DNA of 64,000 nt from Bifidobacterium avesanii (GTDB taxonomy: Bacteria; Actinomycetota; Actinomycetes; Actinomycetales; Bifidobacteriaceae), in NCBI RefSeq assembly GCF_009299475.1, contig NZ_WBSN01000005.1, positions 111,102 to 175,101 on the forward strand, read 5' to 3'. The notes under the pieces were generated by a model that searched no databases, was not told the origin of the DNA, and saw only the letters and a list, made by a program, of their open reading frames with translations. The translations under genes and the position numbers were made by a program. Below are positions 35,530 to 44,911 of this stretch, piece after piece; positions within the stretch are counted from its first letter, which is position 1, and each line of letters starts with the position of its first letter.

Positions 35530-36411
35530 TCAGTAGACGGTCAGGCCGTAGTCCTTGAACTGGTTGGCGACGCGTTCGCGCAGCTTGGCGGACGGCCCCT
35601 TCTGGTTCTCGAGCGGGTACGGGATGCGCAGCTCATGCCACTTCGGGCGGCCGAGCTGGTGGAAGCCGAGCACGTCCACATGCTCCAGCGAGTCGCCGAA
35701 GGACTTGCAGATGCGCGCCACCTCGTCGACGTTCTCCTCGGAGTCGGTGAGGCCGGGGACGAGCACGAAGCGCACCCAGATCTTCTTGCCGCGGTCGCGC
35801 AGGCGGTGGCCGAACTCGATGGTCGGGGCGAGCGTGCCGCCGGTGACCTTCTTGTAGGTCTCCTCGTTGCCGGACTTGACGTCGAGCAGGCACAGGTCGA
35901 TGTCGTCGATCATCTCGTCGGTGTAGTTGGCGTTGAGGAAGCCGGAGGTGTCGAGGCAGGTGTGCACGCCCATCTCCTTGGCGGCGTGGAACACACGGGA
36001 GACGAACGCGGGCTGCATCATGGACTCGCCGCCGGAGAACGTGATGCCGCCGCCGGTGGCCTTGAACAGGTCCTTGTAGCGGTCGACCTTCTTGATCATG
36101 GCGTCGAGGTACACGGGCTGGCCGTCGCGCATCTTCCAGGTGTCGGGGTTCTGGCAGTACTGGCAGCGCAGCGGGCAGCCGCTCATGAAGACGGTCATGC
36201 GGGTGCCCGGGCCGTCGACAGACGTGTTGATGTCCCACGAGTGCACGAAGCCCACGTCGCCGGAGCGCAGCGCCTTGATGCGGTCGCGGCGGTCGAGGCC
36301 GATCGGGGATTCGAATCCGGAGAGCCCACCCATCAACGTTTGGCTGGCGTACTCCTTGGACTCCTTGAGCATGTGCCGTGTCGTGGTGCGGAATTGGGTG
36401 GCTTCAGACAT
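35530..36411 (-). CDS. pflA: Pyruvate formate-lyase activating enzyme
   Basis: A radical-SAM enzyme that places the glycyl radical on PflB under anaerobic conditions. The 4Fe-4S motif is C79, C83 and C86 (GCPLRCQYCQNP), followed by ITFSGGESMMQ for SAM binding. Its 293 aa match the family, including HSWDINTSVDGPGTR before the cysteines. It lies 115 bp downstream of pflB with a hairpin between, so expression may be partly attenuated relative to pflB. Confidence 0.96.
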   Translation of the reverse strand: MSEATQFRTTTRHMLKESKEYASQTLMGGLSGFESPIGLDRRDRIKALRSGDVGFVHSWDINTSVDGPGTRMTVFMSGCPLRCQYCQNPDTWKMRDGQPVYLDAMIKKVDRYKDLFKATGGGITFSGGESMMQPAFVSRVFHAAKEMGVHTCLDTSGFLNANYTDEMIDDIDLCLLDVKSGNEETYKKVTGGTLAPTIEFGHRLRDRGKKIWVRFVLVPGLTDSEENVDEVARICKSFGDSLEHVDVLGFHQLGRPKWHELRIPYPLENQKGPSAKLRERVANQFKDYGLTVY

Positions 36412-36455
36412 CCTTGTCCTTTCTCCGTGGATGATATGCGGGGTCGAAAAGTATA

Positions 36456-36491
36456 TGAAAAGGGGCGGGACCGATTATAGCCCCGCCCCTT
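36456..36491 (-). terminator. Terminator/attenuator between pflB and pflA
   Basis: On the minus strand AAGGGGCGGG...CCCGCCCCTT (10-bp stem, 36460-36469 with 36482-36491) is followed by TTTTCAT. It would end most pflB transcripts while allowing some readthrough into pflA, which is needed only in catalytic amounts. Confidence 0.8.
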
Positions 36492-36526
36492 CGTGTTCTA
36501 CCGTTTACGCGGTTCTAGCACCGAGA

Positions 36527-38902
36527 TCAGTCGGTGACGGAGCCCTGGTGGAACGTACGGGAGATCACGTCGAGCTGCTGCTCCTTGGTGAGCTTGACGA
36601 AGTTCACCGCGTAGCCGGAGACGCGCACGGTCAGGTGCGGGTACTTCTCCGGGTGCTCGACGGCGTCCTCCATGGTCTCCTTGCGCAGAACGTTGATGTT
36701 CGCGTGGTAGAGGCCGTGGCCGTTGCCGGCGTCGAGGATGCCGACCAGGTTGCCGATGCGCTCCTCCTCGTCGCGACCGAGGCCATCAGGGGTGATGGTG
36801 TTGGTCAGCGAGATGCCGTCAAGAGCGTCGTTGTAGTCGATCTTGCCGACGGAGAACATGGACGGCAGCATGCCGTGGGAGTCCATGCCGTTCTCCGGGT
36901 TCGCGCCCGGGGCGTACGGGGTGCCCTTCTTGTGGCCGGACGGGAAGGAACCGGTGTTCTTGCCGTACTCGACGTTGGAGGTGATGGTCAGGATGGACTG
37001 GGTCGGGACGGCGCCGCGGTACACGGGCAGACGCTTGACCTGGCCCATCACCGTGGAGACAACCCACTTGGCGATGGAGTCGGCGCGATCGTCGTCGTTG
37101 CCGTAGATCGGGAACTCGCCCTCGGTGCGGTAGCCGACGACCAGATCGTCGTCAGCGCCCTCGACGTACTCGTACTCGTGGCCCTCAAGGTTCTTGGCGT
37201 CCTTGTTGTAGATCGGGTACACCTTGGCGTACTTGCAGGCGGACAGCGAGTCGGCGGCGATGGACAGACCGGACATACCGCAACCAAGGGTACGGTACAC
37301 TTCCTTGTCGTGCAGGGCCATCTCGATGGACTCGTACGCGTACTTATCGTGCATGTAGTGGATGATGTTCAGCGCCTTGACGTAGGTCTCGGACAGCCAC
37401 TCGAGAGCCTTCTCGTAGTTGGCCTTGACCTTCTCGTAGTTCAGGGTGCCGTCGGCTTCCGGCTGAACCGGCTCGATGACGCCCTTGTCGATGACCTGCA
37501 TGCCGGTCATCTCGTCGCGGCCGCCGTTGATGGCGTACAGCAGGGCCTTGGCGGAGTTCACGCGGGCGGCGAAGAACTGCATCTGCTTGCCGACGCGCAT
37601 CGGGGAGACGCAGCAGGCGATGGCGGCGTCGTCGCCCCAGTGGGCGCGGATCTGCTTGTCGGACTCGTACTGGATGGCCGAGGTGTCGATGGAGATCTTG
37701 GCGCAGAAGCGCTTGTAGCCCTCCGGCAGCTTCGGATCCCAGAAGATGGTGATGTTCGGCTCAGGGCCAGGTCCGAGGTGCTCAAGGGTCAGGGTGTTGA
37801 GCAGACGGAACGAGGTCTTGGTGACCAGCGGACGGCCGTCGTCGGCGAAGCCGGCGTCGGACCAGGTCGCCCAGTAAGGATCACCGGAGAAGATGTTGTC
37901 GTAGTCCTTGGTGCGCAGGAAGCGGACGATGCGCAGCTTCATCACGATGTTGTCGATGATCTCCTGAGCATCGGTCTCGGTGATGGTGCCGTTCTTCAGG
38001 TCGCGCTCGAAGTAGCAATCGAAGAAGGCGGAGTTGCGGCCGAAGGACATGGCGGCGCCGTCCTGGGACTTCACGGAGGCGAGGTAGCCCATGTAGGTCC
38101 ACTGCACGGCCTCGTGAGCGTTCTGGGCCGGGCGGGACAGATCCAGACCGTACTCGGCGCCCAGCTTGATGAGCTGCTTCAGGGCCTTGATCTGCTCGTC
38201 GTGCTCTTCGCGGAAGCGGATCCAGTGCTCGATCTCCGGCTCGGTGAAGTCGTTGCGGTACGGGATGGAGTCCTTGTCGCGCTGCTTGAACTTGATCAGG
38301 GTGTTCACGCCGTACAGGGCGACACGACGGTAGTCGCCGATGATGCGGCCACGGCCGTAGGCATCCGGCAGACCGGTGAGGATCTTGTTGTGGCGGGCGA
38401 TCTTGATGTCCTTGGTGTAGACGCCGAAGACGCCGTCGTTGTGGGTCTTGCGGTAGACCGTGAAGATCTTCTTGACCTCAGGATCGACTTCCTTGCCGGC
38501 CTCCTTGATGGCCTGCTCGACCATACGCCAGCCGCCGTTCGGCATCATGGCGCGCTTGCAGGGGACGTCGGTCTGCAGGCCGACGATCACGTTGTCGACC
38601 TCCGGGGAATCGATGTAGCCAGCCGGGAAGGCGGTGATGCCGGCCGGGGTGTGGGTGTCCACGTCGTAGACGCGCTGCTTGCGCTCGACGGCCAGGTAGT
38701 TGTCGTCAAGGTACTTCCAGAGGTGCTTGGTCTTCTCGGTGGCGTTCGCCAGGAAGGACTCGTCGCCCTCGTACGGGGTGTAGTTCTTCTGGATGAAGTC
38801 GCGGACGTCGATATCCTTCTGCCAGTTGCCCTCGGTGAAGCCGGCCCAGGCCTTGGCCTCGAGCTCTTCCTGAGAGACTGCGGTTTGCTCAACTGCTGCC
38901 AT
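36527..38902 (-). CDS. pflB: Formate C-acetyltransferase (pyruvate formate-lyase)
   Basis: Converts pyruvate and CoA to formate and acetyl-CoA, giving extra ATP in the bifid shunt. At 791 aa it is full length. The adjacent active-site cysteines sit in IACCVSPM (about 428-429), and the radical glycine in RVSGYAVNF near the C-terminus (about 762). AAGGAG lies 5 nt before the ATG. Codon use is strongly biased, as expected for a highly expressed gene. Two TGTGA-N6-TCACA-type sites lie 93-136 bp upstream of the start. Confidence 0.98.
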   Translation of the reverse strand: MAAVEQTAVSQEELEAKAWAGFTEGNWQKDIDVRDFIQKNYTPYEGDESFLANATEKTKHLWKYLDDNYLAVERKQRVYDVDTHTPAGITAFPAGYIDSPEVDNVIVGLQTDVPCKRAMMPNGGWRMVEQAIKEAGKEVDPEVKKIFTVYRKTHNDGVFGVYTKDIKIARHNKILTGLPDAYGRGRIIGDYRRVALYGVNTLIKFKQRDKDSIPYRNDFTEPEIEHWIRFREEHDEQIKALKQLIKLGAEYGLDLSRPAQNAHEAVQWTYMGYLASVKSQDGAAMSFGRNSAFFDCYFERDLKNGTITETDAQEIIDNIVMKLRIVRFLRTKDYDNIFSGDPYWATWSDAGFADDGRPLVTKTSFRLLNTLTLEHLGPGPEPNITIFWDPKLPEGYKRFCAKISIDTSAIQYESDKQIRAHWGDDAAIACCVSPMRVGKQMQFFAARVNSAKALLYAINGGRDEMTGMQVIDKGVIEPVQPEADGTLNYEKVKANYEKALEWLSETYVKALNIIHYMHDKYAYESIEMALHDKEVYRTLGCGMSGLSIAADSLSACKYAKVYPIYNKDAKNLEGHEYEYVEGADDDLVVGYRTEGEFPIYGNDDDRADSIAKWVVSTVMGQVKRLPVYRGAVPTQSILTITSNVEYGKNTGSFPSGHKKGTPYAPGANPENGMDSHGMLPSMFSVGKIDYNDALDGISLTNTITPDGLGRDEEERIGNLVGILDAGNGHGLYHANINVLRKETMEDAVEHPEKYPHLTVRVSGYAVNFVKLTKEQQLDVISRTFHQGSVTD

Positions 38903-38956
38903 ACTCACTCCTTGGTGATCATCGTCAGCGCATCCATGCGCTGTCGTCAATTGACT

Positions 38957-39038
38957 AGTGTAGCGGGGAAACTGGGCGAAACCTTGGGTTTTGCCGTGAT
39001 GTATGTCACATTTGTCGGTTTTGTGACAAGCGTCACAG
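38957..39038 (-). promoter_or_regulatory. pflB promoter with paired Rex/CRP-like operators
   Basis: A -10-like TACACT reads on the minus strand at 38957-38962. Upstream are two inverted repeats: CGTGA-TGTATG-TCACA at 38995-39010 and TTGTGA-CAAGCG-TCACAG at 39021-39038, both given on the plus strand and centred 27 bp apart. TTGTGA-N6-TCACAA is the consensus of the NADH sensor Rex, which controls fermentation genes; CRP sites look alike. Binding is an inference. Confidence 0.6.
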
Positions 39039-39084
39039 ATGCGAGTATTTCCAAGGGTTTTCGCCCGGTCGCCCCAGCCCTCTT

Positions 39085-39309
39085 TCAGGCGTTTCCATCG
39101 TTGGAATCGGGCTCGCCGCCCTCCGGCCGCTCTCCCCTCCAGTCGGCGTCCTGACGCTCCCACCTGCGGTTGCGCTCGCGCACGATGTCCCACGCCTTGA
39201 GCGCCTCCTCGCGCGAGACGTACGGTCCCATGCGGCGGGAGATCGGGGAGATCTTGCCGAGCTCCGGCTCGCCCGTCACCGTGTTGAAGTACCACTGCTT
39301 GTCTGCCAT
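39085..39309 (-). CDS. Small conserved actinobacterial protein (74 aa)
   Basis: Begins [20 protein letters not shown] and contains [22 protein letters not shown], a pattern seen in small actinobacterial proteins of unknown function that resemble a lone SPOR/GYF-like fold. No membrane segment, and a charged C-terminus. Some databases label such proteins as methionine aminopeptidase; nothing catalytic supports that. AAGG lies before the ATG at 39309. It sits between nadE and pflB and has its own terminator upstream. Confidence 0.78.
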   Translation of the reverse strand: MADKQWYFNTVTGEPELGKISPISRRMGPYVSREEALKAWDIVRERNRRWERQDADWRGERPEGGEPDSNDGNA

Positions 39310-39351
39310 CGGATTGCCTTGCCTTTCGCTGTCTTCGCTGTCTTCGCTATG

Positions 39352-39379
39352 AAAACGGCTCCCCTTTTCCGGGGAGCCG
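39352..39379 (-). terminator. Terminator after nadE
   Basis: Minus strand CGGCTCCCC-GGAAAA-GGGGAGCCG followed by TTTTC: a 9-bp GC stem (39356-39379), 11 bp past the nadE stop. Confidence 0.88.
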
Positions 39380-39389
39380 CGGGGACGGT

Positions 39390-41120
39390 CTATTCGCGGA
39401 ACGCGCTGGTCACGGGCAGACGGCGGTCGCGTCCGAACGCGAGGGCCGTCACCTTGGGGCCGAGCGGGTACTGGCGGCGCTTCCATTCGGCGCGGTCCAC
39501 GAGCCGCATCACCGTGTCCACGGTCTTCTCGTCGAAGCCGTCGGCCAGCAGGTCCGCGCGGCCGTGCGCGTGCTCGATGTACGCGGCGAGCACCCGGTCG
39601 AGCAGCGCGTACTCGGGCAGGGAGTCGGAGTCCTTCTGCCCGGGACGCAGCTCGGCGCTCGGCGCCTTGGTGATCGAGTTGACGGGGATCATCACGCCGT
39701 CGGGCAATGCGACGCCCGGCTCCCCGGACTCGTTGCCCACGATCCTCAAGCCCCCGATGCCCATGCCGGCGGCCGCGGCCCTGTTGCGCCAGCGGGCCAG
39801 CTCCCACACGCGGGTCTTGAGGAGGTCCTTGATCGGCGCGTAGCCGCCCACCGCGTCGCCGTAGATGGTGGAGTAGCCGCAGGCCAGCTCCGACTTGTTG
39901 CCGGTGGCGAGGGCGAGCACGCCTTTGGAGTTCGAGTAGGCCATGACGATCACGCCGCGGATGCGGGCCTGCAGGTTCTCGGCCGCCACGTCGTGCAGGT
40001 CGAGCTGGCGCTGGAACGCGACGAACAGCGGCTCGATGGGCTGCACGTCGTAGTGGGCTCCGATGTTGCGGGCCAGATCGGCCGCGTCGTCCTTGGAGCC
40101 GTCGGAGGAGTACATGCTCGGCATGGAGATGCCCCACACGTTCGCGCCGCCGCACGCGTCGGCGGCCATGGCGGCCACGAGCGCGGAGTCGATGCCGCCG
40201 GACAGGCCCAGGCACACGCCGGTGAAGCGGTTCTTGGCCATGTAGTCCTTGAGGCCCAGCACGCAGGCCGTGTAGACCTCCTCGTCCGGATCGAGGTCCG
40301 GGGCGATCGTGGAGGGCAGCGCCCTGCCGTCCGCGCCGAGCGTGAACAGGCTCAGGTCCTCCACGAACTGCGGGGAGCGCTCCACGAGCGCGCCGTCGGC
40401 GTCGAGCACGAAGGAGCCGCCGTCGAAGACGAGGTCGTCCTGCCCGCCCACCTGGTTGACGTAGATGATCGGCGCGTTCACCTCGGCGGCGCGCTTGGCG
40501 GCGATCTCGCGGCGCACGTGGGTCTTGCCCTCCTCGTACGGGCTGCCGTTGATGGTGACGAGCACGTCGATATGCTCCTTGGCGAGTTCGGCGACCGGGC
40601 CGCCGTCCTGCCAGATGTCCTCGCAGATCGCCACGCCGAGTTTGCGGCCGTTCACTTCGAATGCGACGGAGCGCCCGCCGGACGAGAAGATGCGGAATTC
40701 GTCGAACACGCCGTAGTTGGGCAGGAAGTGCTTGTCGTAGCCGGACCACACCACGCCGTCGTGCAGCACGACGAGACGGTTCGTCGGCTTGGCGTCGCGC
40801 GGGTCCTGCCCGGCCTCGGCGGCGGCGCTGCCCACGGTGCCGACCACCACGTACAGGTCGCCCAGCCCGTCGGCGGCGAGCTCCACCGCGAGCCAGTTGG
40901 CCTTGTCCCACGCGGCCTTGCGGAACGTGGCGCGCAGGGCCAGGTCCTCGATCGGGTATCCGGTCAGCGTCATCTCGGGGAACACCACCACCTCGGCTCC
41001 GCGCTTGGCGGCGCGGTGGGCGTAGTCGAGAACCTTGTCGGCGTTGCCGTCCAAGTCGCCCACGCAGGTGTCGATCTGGGCCAGTGCAAAACGAATCTCA
41101 CTCATCGGTGTCTCACTCAT
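39390..41120 (-). CDS. nadE: Glutamine-dependent NAD+ synthetase
   Basis: Amidates nicotinate adenine dinucleotide to NAD+. The N-terminal nitrilase-like glutaminase has E49 (VVFPEMTLTGYP), K130 (YDKHFLPNYG) and C166 (VAICEDIW). The C-terminal synthetase has the ATP loop LGLSGGIDSALV (about 304) and KDDAADLA. The 576-aa two-domain form is usual in actinobacteria. There is no strong ribosome site; an ATG 15 bp downstream (41105) is equally possible. It has its own terminator. Confidence 0.95.
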   Translation of the reverse strand: MSETPMSEIRFALAQIDTCVGDLDGNADKVLDYAHRAAKRGAEVVVFPEMTLTGYPIEDLALRATFRKAAWDKANWLAVELAADGLGDLYVVVGTVGSAAAEAGQDPRDAKPTNRLVVLHDGVVWSGYDKHFLPNYGVFDEFRIFSSGGRSVAFEVNGRKLGVAICEDIWQDGGPVAELAKEHIDVLVTINGSPYEEGKTHVRREIAAKRAAEVNAPIIYVNQVGGQDDLVFDGGSFVLDADGALVERSPQFVEDLSLFTLGADGRALPSTIAPDLDPDEEVYTACVLGLKDYMAKNRFTGVCLGLSGGIDSALVAAMAADACGGANVWGISMPSMYSSDGSKDDAADLARNIGAHYDVQPIEPLFVAFQRQLDLHDVAAENLQARIRGVIVMAYSNSKGVLALATGNKSELACGYSTIYGDAVGGYAPIKDLLKTRVWELARWRNRAAAAGMGIGGLRIVGNESGEPGVALPDGVMIPVNSITKAPSAELRPGQKDSDSLPEYALLDRVLAAYIEHAHGRADLLADGFDEKTVDTVMRLVDRAEWKRRQYPLGPKVTALAFGRDRRLPVTSAFRE

Positions 41121-41302
41121 AGATGACAGTGTAATTCGCCCCGGTGAACTGGGCGGGGTCCGGCGGCCCCGGAAAGTCGGGGGCTCCCGCAATTCGCCGG
41201 CGACACCGTGGGCACGGCGTAGGCACACCGTGGGCACATTGCCGCCGACGCAGCGCAGGCGATGCCGCGGAGGGCATGCGGGCGCGGGTGTGCCGCTCCC
41301 GG

Positions 41303-42505
41303 CTACGCGAGTTCCCGGAGCAGGCGCAGCGCGGCGTTGGCGTAGAAGTTCACGGCCGGCTCGATCGCGCCGTCGAGACCGATGAAGTTGGGGCTGTGCC
41401 AGTCGGGGCATCCGAGCTCGCCGTTGGAGCCGATGAACGCGAAGACGACCGGGACGTGGCGGGAGAACTCCTCGAAGTCCTCGCCGGCCATGGACGGGCG
41501 GATCGGGCGCAGCTTGGCATAGGCGGGCACGTCGTCGGCGACGGTCTCGCTGAGCTTCGGGTCGCCCACGAGCGGTCGCTGGTTCACGTCCCAGACGATG
41601 TCCGCCGTGATGCCGTAGGCGCGCGCGGTGTCCTCCACCTGCTCGCGGAAGCGACTGGCCACGATCCGCTCGTCGGCCTGGTCGAAGAAGCGCACGGTGC
41701 CCTGGAAGCCGGCTTCGGCGGGCACCACGTTCCACACGTCGCCGCCGTGCACCTCCGTGATGGAGACCACGACCGCGTGGAACGGCGAGACGTTGCGGCT
41801 CACGATGGTCTGCAGGGCGAGGATCATGCTGGCGAGCGCCTCGATCGGGCCGGTGCCCTTGTGCGGGTAGCCGGCGTGCGTGCCGGTGGCGTGCAGGGAC
41901 ACGCGGAACTTCACGCATCCGGCCATCATGGGCTCCACGCCCACCGCCACCTCGCCGGGCTTGTAGTTCGGGTTGTTGTGCGTGCCGGCCATCGCGTCCA
42001 CGTCGTCGGCCACGCCTGCCTCGATGCAACGGTGGGCGCCCTCCCCCAGCTCCTCGGCGGGCTGGAAGACGATCTTCACGGAGCCGGCGAATCGGTCGCG
42101 GTGCTCGGCGAGCCAGAACGCCGCGCCCAGCAGGCCGGCCATGTGGAAGTCATGGCCGCAGGCGTGCATGACGCCCTCGTTCACGGAGGCGTACGGCAGG
42201 CCGGTCTCCTCGTGCACCGGCAGGCCGTCGATGTCCGCCCGGAGCCCCACGCGCGGGCCCGGGCCGGCGGTGCCCTCGATGAGGCCGATCACGCCGGTTT
42301 CGAGGGGCTTGGGCAGGTCCAGCACGGTGATGCCGTGGTCCCGAAGCTGCCCGGCCAGGTACTTGCTGGTCTCGAATTCCCTGAAGCTGCGCTCGGGGTG
42401 CGCGTGCAGGTAGTGGCGGATCTCGACGAGCTGCGGGTCGAGCGGGATGCGGACGGGGGTGAACGGCGCGGAGGACGATGAGGATGCTGTGGATGCAGTG
42501 GTCAT
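41303..42505 (-). CDS. M20 family amidohydrolase (hippurate/N-acyl-amino-acid hydrolase type)
   Basis: A zinc amidohydrolase that removes acyl groups from amino acids or cleaves small peptides. The metal-binding motif HACGHDFHMA (about 131-140), LRADIDGLPVHE and the dinuclear-site Glu pair in QPAEELGEGA are present, as is SMAGEDFEEFS near the C-terminus. Length 400 aa is typical of the M20D subgroup. A Ser/Thr/Ala-rich N-terminus (about 20 residues) precedes the fold. The exact substrate is unknown. Confidence 0.88.
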   Translation of the reverse strand: MTTASTASSSSSAPFTPVRIPLDPQLVEIRHYLHAHPERSFREFETSKYLAGQLRDHGITVLDLPKPLETGVIGLIEGTAGPGPRVGLRADIDGLPVHEETGLPYASVNEGVMHACGHDFHMAGLLGAAFWLAEHRDRFAGSVKIVFQPAEELGEGAHRCIEAGVADDVDAMAGTHNNPNYKPGEVAVGVEPMMAGCVKFRVSLHATGTHAGYPHKGTGPIEALASMILALQTIVSRNVSPFHAVVVSITEVHGGDVWNVVPAEAGFQGTVRFFDQADERIVASRFREQVEDTARAYGITADIVWDVNQRPLVGDPKLSETVADDVPAYAKLRPIRPSMAGEDFEEFSRHVPVVFAFIGSNGELGCPDWHSPNFIGLDGAIEPAVNFYANAALRLLRELA

Positions 42506-42585
42506 GGTTGCGATCCTAGTCGTTCCGCGGCTCTTCCCGCCAGAGCACGGACCTGATATGGAAACACGCATGAGCAATTCCCCGA

Positions 42586-43053
42586 CGCACGCTTCCGCAT
42601 AGGCGCGATGCGAAACGCACGGGAGGGACCGTCAACGCAGGGTTTCGCCTCAGCGGGAAATGCGGAAACGCGCAGGGGGAATCATCGAACGCACGATCCC
42701 GTATCCCGGCGATATGAAAACGTACGCGAAGAACGATCCGACGCACGATTTCGTATCGATACGATACGGGACCGTATACGAAGACCCATCAAACGTACGA
42801 TTTCGTATCAACACGATACGAGACCGTATACGAAGACCCATCAAACGTACGATTTCGTATCAACACGATACGAAAACGCGAATGGGGAATCACAAAACGC
42901 ACGATCCCGTATCCCAGCGATATGAAAACGAACGCGAGGAACGATCCAACGTACGATTTCGTATCGATACGATACGGGACCGTACATGAAGGCCCGCCAA
43001 ACGTCCGTTTGCGTATCAATGCGATACGAAAACGCGTATGAGAACCCCCAGTG
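42586..43053. repeat. Tandem array 1: nine copies of a 52-bp palindrome-bearing unit
   Basis: Units start at 42586, 42636, 42690, 42742, 42794, 42846, 42898, 42950 and 43002; the last seven are exactly 52 bp apart and the first two are degenerate. A faint further unit may lie at about 42536. The core is CGTACGATTTCGTATC-RAYA-CGATACGA, an inverted repeat, often followed by ACCGTATACGAAGACCC. Units 4 and 5 are the most alike; units 3 and 7 form a second subtype with CGATCCCGTATCCC. No ribosome sites or plausible gene. Confidence 0.9.
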
Positions 43054-43076
43054 GCGCATCCCGTAGTGCCACGTCC

Positions 43077-43192
43077 GATTTCTGACCTAACGCGCCAAGT
43101 ATAAAGCACGAAATCACCGTTCCTCGCATTGGGATTCCGCCGTTCCCCGAACGGGCACACCGGTTCTTTGCCGCGATGCTAGGTCAGAAATC
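43077..43192. repeat. 116-bp element with GATTTCTGACCTAA termini, copy 2
   Basis: GATTTCTGACCTAA (43077-43090) and CTAGGTCAGAAATC (43179-43192, 13 of 14 inverted match) bound exactly 116 bp, the same length as copy 1 at 24754-24869 but inverted. It separates array 1 from the HAD phosphatase gene. Not coding. Confidence 0.72.
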
Positions 43193-43217
43193 GCCATGCC
43201 GCCCGTACAATGAGCGC

Positions 43218-44072
43218 ATGAGCACCGATCCCCGTCCCATCGCGGCCGCGTTCTTCGACATCGACGGCACGCTGACCAGCTTCACCGCGCACGAGGTCCC
43301 CGCCTCTGCGCTCGACGCGCTCGCGGCCCTGCGCAGGGCCGGCGTGCGCATCTTCATCTGCACCGGACGCTCCCCCAGTCAGGCCGTCACCGTGCTGGAC
43401 ACCATTCCGGTCACGTTCGACGGCTACGTGACGTTCAACGGCCAGTACTGCCTACTCGACGAGCGCACGGACGAGGGCGGCACCGCGGGCGACGGCATCC
43501 GGCGCTCCCGCGTGATCGCCGAGCATCCGCTGGATACCGGCGACCTCAGGATCATCCTCGACTGGCTCGCCGCGCATCCGCATGTGGTGAGCAACTTCGG
43601 CGAGAAGGACTATGTGTACTTCAACCACGTGGACGAGGGGATGCGCGCCACGTGGAAGAGCCTCGGCAAAACCGCCCCGCCGGTGTACGTGGACGACCCG
43701 GCCCGGGCCCTGACGCACCCGACGTATCAGGTGAGCCCGTACATCACGCCCGACGAGGAGGCCGAGCTGGTGGCCTCGCTGCCGCACGTCACCGGTGTGC
43801 GCTGGCATCCCGCGTTCACCGACCTCATCCCCGCGGACGGCGGCAAGCCGGCGGGCATGCGCGTGTTCGCCGCGCACTTCGGCTTCGCACTGGAGCACAC
43901 GATCGCGTTCGGCGACGGCGGCAACGACATCGCCATGATCGAGGCGGCCGGCGTGGGCGTCGCGATGGGCAACGCGCGCGACAACGTAAAGGCCGCGGCG
44001 GACTACGTCACCGACGACGTGGACCACGGCGGCATCGCCAACGCGCTGCGGCGGTTCGGGGTGATCGGATAG
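43218..44072 (+). CDS. Cof-type HAD-IIB hydrolase
   Basis: A haloacid-dehalogenase-fold phosphatase, probably acting on sugar phosphates or a related small phosphoester. The nucleophile and acid-base aspartates are D14 and D16 in FFDIDGTLTS, motif II is FICTGRS, and the C-terminal motif IV is AFGDGGNDIAMIEAAG followed by VAMGNARDNVKAAADYVT. The C2B cap lies between. At 284 aa it is full length. No operon partner on this strand. Confidence 0.9.
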   Translation: MSTDPRPIAAAFFDIDGTLTSFTAHEVPASALDALAALRRAGVRIFICTGRSPSQAVTVLDTIPVTFDGYVTFNGQYCLLDERTDEGGTAGDGIRRSRVIAEHPLDTGDLRIILDWLAAHPHVVSNFGEKDYVYFNHVDEGMRATWKSLGKTAPPVYVDDPARALTHPTYQVSPYITPDEEAELVASLPHVTGVRWHPAFTDLIPADGGKPAGMRVFAAHFGFALEHTIAFGDGGNDIAMIEAAGVGVAMGNARDNVKAAADYVTDDVDHGGIANALRRFGVIG

Positions 44073-44096
44073 ACGCCGTCGGACTCCAATGCGCCG

Positions 44097-44147
44097 CCGG
44101 GCTTGCCGCGAGCCCTCTCCAACAAAGGAGATTCGCGGGAAGCCCGG
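44097..44147. terminator. Hairpin between the HAD phosphatase and pcp
   Basis: CCGGGCTTGCCGCGA (44097-44111) pairs with TCGCGGGAAGCCCGG (44133-44147) with one mismatch. It lies between convergent genes, so it probably terminates both. Confidence 0.65.
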
Positions 44148-44172
44148 CGTACGCTCGGACGGCCGCTGCCGC

Positions 44173-44856
44173 TCAGTGGATCTCGCCCATCGCGCCGGCG
44201 GGATCGCCGGACTTGATCCCGCCGGACCCAGCCCCGCCGTCGGAGATGTCCTTCACCGCGGCCTCCACGGCGGCCTCGAGTCCCTTGGCGATCGTTGCGA
44301 GCGGCATCGACGGGGTGCCGTTGGGCTTGCCGACGACTTGTCCCGGCTCGTAGGGCACGTGGATGAAGCCGCCCTTGACGCCCGGGAACCTGTGGTCGAT
44401 CAGGTACAGCAGGTTGTACATGATCGCGTTGCACACGAACGTGCCGGCCGTGTAGGAGACGAATGCGGGCAGGCCGTGGTCGCGGATGCCGCGGATCATG
44501 GCCTTGACCGGCACGGAGGCGAAGTAGGCGGCGTCGCCGTCCTCGCGCAGCGGCCGGTCGACGGGCTGATCGCCGTCGTTGTCCGGGATGCTCGCCTCGG
44601 CGAGGTTGATCGCCACGCGCTCCACGGTCAGGGCGGAGCGGCCGCCGGCCTGTCCCACGCAGATGACGGCGTCGGGCCGCTCGCGCTCTATGGCCTCCTC
44701 GAGCACGGCGGCCGAACGGGCGTAGGCGGTGGGCACCTCGAGCTTGACGATCCTCGCGCCGACGATGGCGGACGGCAGGAGTTTGACGGATTCGAAGGCC
44801 GGATTGACCTTCTCGCCGCCGAACGGGTCGAAGCCGGTGATGAGCACTGTGGTCAT
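44173..44856 (-). CDS. pcp: Pyroglutamyl-peptidase I
   Basis: A cysteine peptidase that removes N-terminal pyroglutamate. The triad is E79 (TVERVAINL), C142 (AGTFVCNAIMY) and H166 (GGFIHVPY), all intact. GFDPFGGEKVNP near the N-terminus is the substrate-pocket signature. Length 227 aa. A Gly-rich tail of about 25 residues ends the protein. Its start is 55 bp from the divergent cyclophilin gene, so the two share a promoter region. Confidence 0.95.
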   Translation of the reverse strand: MTTVLITGFDPFGGEKVNPAFESVKLLPSAIVGARIVKLEVPTAYARSAAVLEEAIERERPDAVICVGQAGGRSALTVERVAINLAEASIPDNDGDQPVDRPLREDGDAAYFASVPVKAMIRGIRDHGLPAFVSYTAGTFVCNAIMYNLLYLIDHRFPGVKGGFIHVPYEPGQVVGKPNGTPSMPLATIAKGLEAAVEAAVKDISDGGAGSGGIKSGDPAGAMGEIH

Positions 44857-44911
44857 GTGGTTCCTCGATGGCGGACGGCGGTTGTATGCGGCGCATGCGA
44901 CACTTGAGCGC

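Noticed and set aside
42608..42989. Short open frames running through the 52-bp array
   Set aside because: They exist because 52-bp units read through all frames; there is no ribosome site and no conserved protein, so the array is non-coding.
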